Source: Peptococcaceae bacterium BRH_c23 (lineage in GTDB: Bacteria > Bacillota_B > Desulfitobacteriia > Desulfitobacteriales > Desulfitobacteriaceae). From it: a DNA stretch of 26,330 bases. Below are positions 24,908 through 26,330 of this stretch, piece by piece. The notes under the pieces are model-generated. The model was given only the letters and a program-made list of their open reading frames with translations. It was not told the origin of the DNA and ran no database searches. Position 1 is the first letter of the stretch. Every line of letters starts with the position of its first letter. The position numbers and the translations under genes were made by a program. The stretch spans positions 1 through 26,330 of the forward strand of contig LADV01000227.1 of NCBI GenBank assembly GCA_000961805.1, given 5' to 3'.

Positions 24908-26330
24908 TCACTTCTCTGGCCCTCCTGGCGTTTCGGCCATACTGGCGATTCCTCGTATGCCTGGTATTCCTGGTTTAGTCACTTCAAATGGATTCAATAT
25001 CTCATCGATCCTGGAATCAGAAAAAGCACTTTCTTCCTTCAATACCTCTCTGATTGTCATATCGTCTCTTAGAGCCTTTCTGGCTATATGGGCGGCTTGA
25101 TCATAGCCCATATGATGAACTAAAGCAGCAGCCAGTACTGCTGATTTTTCAAGAGTAGCTTGACATTTATCTTTATTGGGGATGATTCCCTCAATACACT
25201 TCTCTCTAAAGATCGTAACTCCATTATCTAGAAGCTCTAGTGATTCTAGCAAGCTTTCTGCGATCAGGGGCATAAAGGCATTGAGTTCGAGCTGTCCTGA
25301 AGAGGCAGCCATCGTAATAGCAATGTCATTGGCCATGACTCTCATAGCCACTTGGCCGATCATCTCAGGTATGACCGGATTGACCTTACCCGGCATAAGG
25401 GTCGAACCAGCCTGCATCTGAGGAAGTTCTATTTCACCAAACCCTCCCTTAGGGCCGGATGATAATAATCTTAAATCGTTGGATATTTTCAAAAGGTTCG
25501 TGCTGCAAGCTTTTAAGAGTCCTGAAACTTCTACAAAAACATCGTTGTTTTGGGTTATATCCATAGGATAGTCGGATCTAGCTAAACCTAATCCTGTTAA
25601 CTCCTGAATGGTATCCGTAATCATAAAGATAAATTTTTGAGAGGCATTGACTCCTGTGCCGATGGCTGTCCCTCCCAGATTAATCTGTCTTAATCGTTCT
25701 TCTACTTTGTAAACTCTCCAGCGGTCTCTTTCTATGGCCTTGGCATAAGCACCAAATTCTTGTCCGAGCATCATAGGCAAGGCATCCATAAGCTCTGTCC
25801 TGCCAAGTTTAATCACATCGCTAAAGTCGTTTTCCTTTTTCTGCAGTGCTTCCTGAAGTTGCGCAAGGGAATTACTTAATTTCCTGAGCATGTGAATTGC
25901 CGTGATTCTCAGTGCTGTCGGATAAACATCATTGGTCGATTGCGACATGTTAACATCGTTCAATGGATGTACAACATCATAATTCCCTTTTGCTCCTCCT
26001 AACATCTCAATAGCCCTATTGGCAATAACCTCATTGACATTCATATTCGTGGAGGTACCTGCTCCCCCTTGAAAAGCACTTACGATAAATTCGTGATTAA
26101 GCTTTCCTTCAATGACTTCCTCACTTGCTCGAATGATGGCATTTGCTTTATCCTCTGTCAGTTTCTTTAATTCTTTATTCACCATGGCTGCCGCTTTTTT
26201 AACCAGAGCAATTTCATAGATAAGCTTCAGATTGACCCTTTTGGACCCTAAATTAAAGTTCTCTAGGGCCCTTTTTGTGTGTATACCATAATAGTTTATT
26301 TCCGGGATTCTTCGTTCCCCGATCAGATCC
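24908..26330 (-). CDS. aspA: Aspartate ammonia-lyase (aspartase), N terminus cut by window edge
   Basis: Converts aspartate to fumarate and ammonium. The visible 473 codons run off the right edge. The frame continues past ATG 26185 with convincing family sequence (DLIGERRIPEINYYGIHT), so 26185 is not the start and only a few N-terminal residues are missing. Superfamily features include the substrate loop GSTLMPGKVNP, which keeps the first (catalytic) Ser of the usual GSSxMP motif while the second is Thr, and the TGTGVNA segment. The gene precedes hydF and hydE on the same strand. aspA is a recurring member of [FeFe]-hydrogenase maturation clusters in anaerobes, where it may supply ammonium for the bridging amine of the H-cluster; that role is inference. 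hydG is not in the window and may lie beyond the edge. Confidence 0.93.
   Translation of the reverse strand, partial: DLIGERRIPEINYYGIHTKRALENFNLGSKRVNLKLIYEIALVKKAAAMVNKELKKLTEDKANAIIRASEEVIEGKLNHEFIVSAFQGGAGTSTNMNVNEVIANRAIEMLGGAKGNYDVVHPLNDVNMSQSTNDVYPTALRITAIHMLRKLSNSLAQLQEALQKKENDFSDVIKLGRTELMDALPMMLGQEFGAYAKAIERDRWRVYKVEERLRQINLGGTAIGTGVNASQKFIFMITDTIQELTGLGLARSDYPMDITQNNDVFVEVSGLLKACSTNLLKISNDLRLLSSGPKGGFGEIELPQMQAGSTLMPGKVNPVIPEMIGQVAMRVMANDIAITMAASSGQLELNAFMPLIAESLLESLELLDNGVTIFREKCIEGIIPNKDKCQATLEKSAVLAAALVHHMGYDQAAHIARKALRDDMTIREVLKEESAFSDSRIDEILNPFEVTKPGIPGIRGIASMAETPGGPEK

Noticed and set aside
23947..24978. Long plus-strand open frame (about 343 codons) antisense to hydF
   Set aside because: It is rich in Ser and Leu with no family features, and mirrors the codon usage of hydF, which has complete GTPase and Fe-S motifs. 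It is a shadow frame.

Overview
The window looks like chromosomal DNA from an anaerobic, spore-forming, low-to-mid GC Firmicute of the Desulfitobacterium/Desulfosporosinus type (Peptococcaceae sensu lato). This assignment is inferred from gene content: a sigma-54 activator beside DMSO-reductase-family enzymes, NrfHA nitrite reductase, a multiheme c-type lipoprotein, an orphan sporulation-type histidine kinase, and [FeFe]-hydrogenase maturation genes. Strong GGAGG ribosome-binding sites before most genes fit a Firmicute. No rRNA, tRNA, CRISPR array or intact insertion sequence was seen.

Layout. 1-760 has no intact gene and holds short decayed-looking reverse frames. 761-2467 (-) encodes a PAS-PAS-AAA+-Fis sigma-54 activator. 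Divergent from it, 2649-7942 (+) is a five-gene unit: a PucR/CdaR-like protein without its DNA-binding domain, a TorD-type chaperone, a Tat-exported molybdopterin catalytic subunit, a four-cluster Fe-S subunit and a DmsC-type membrane anchor, ending at a strong terminator. 8134-11552 (+) holds a PAP2 phosphatase and a second, paralogous molybdopterin/Fe-S pair that has neither a Tat signal nor an anchor. Converging on it, 11642-13354 (-) is nrfHA. Divergent from nrfH, 13777-14859 (+) encodes a six-heme lipoprotein. 15049-17369 (-) is an orphan histidine kinase followed by a FetAB-type ABC exporter. 17830-21875 (-) is a C39-like peptidase, a DUF2339 giant membrane protein and a DUF3999-like protein. 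22442 to the right edge (-) is aspA-hydF-hydE, with aspA cut by the window edge.

How the parts fit. The left half is anaerobic respiration. An exported molybdoenzyme linked to the quinone pool through its anchor probably reduces an unidentified substrate under control of the neighbouring activator. NrfHA reduces nitrite to ammonium on the outer face of the membrane, and the six-heme lipoprotein may exchange electrons there. The right edge assembles the [FeFe]-hydrogenase H-cluster. The points most worth checking are the soluble, anchorless molybdoenzyme copy, the regulator missing its HTH domain and overlapping torD, residue changes placing NrfA in the calcium-free subclass, a REP-like palindrome inside the hyd operon, and the poorly understood DUF3999/DUF2339/C39-like cluster.
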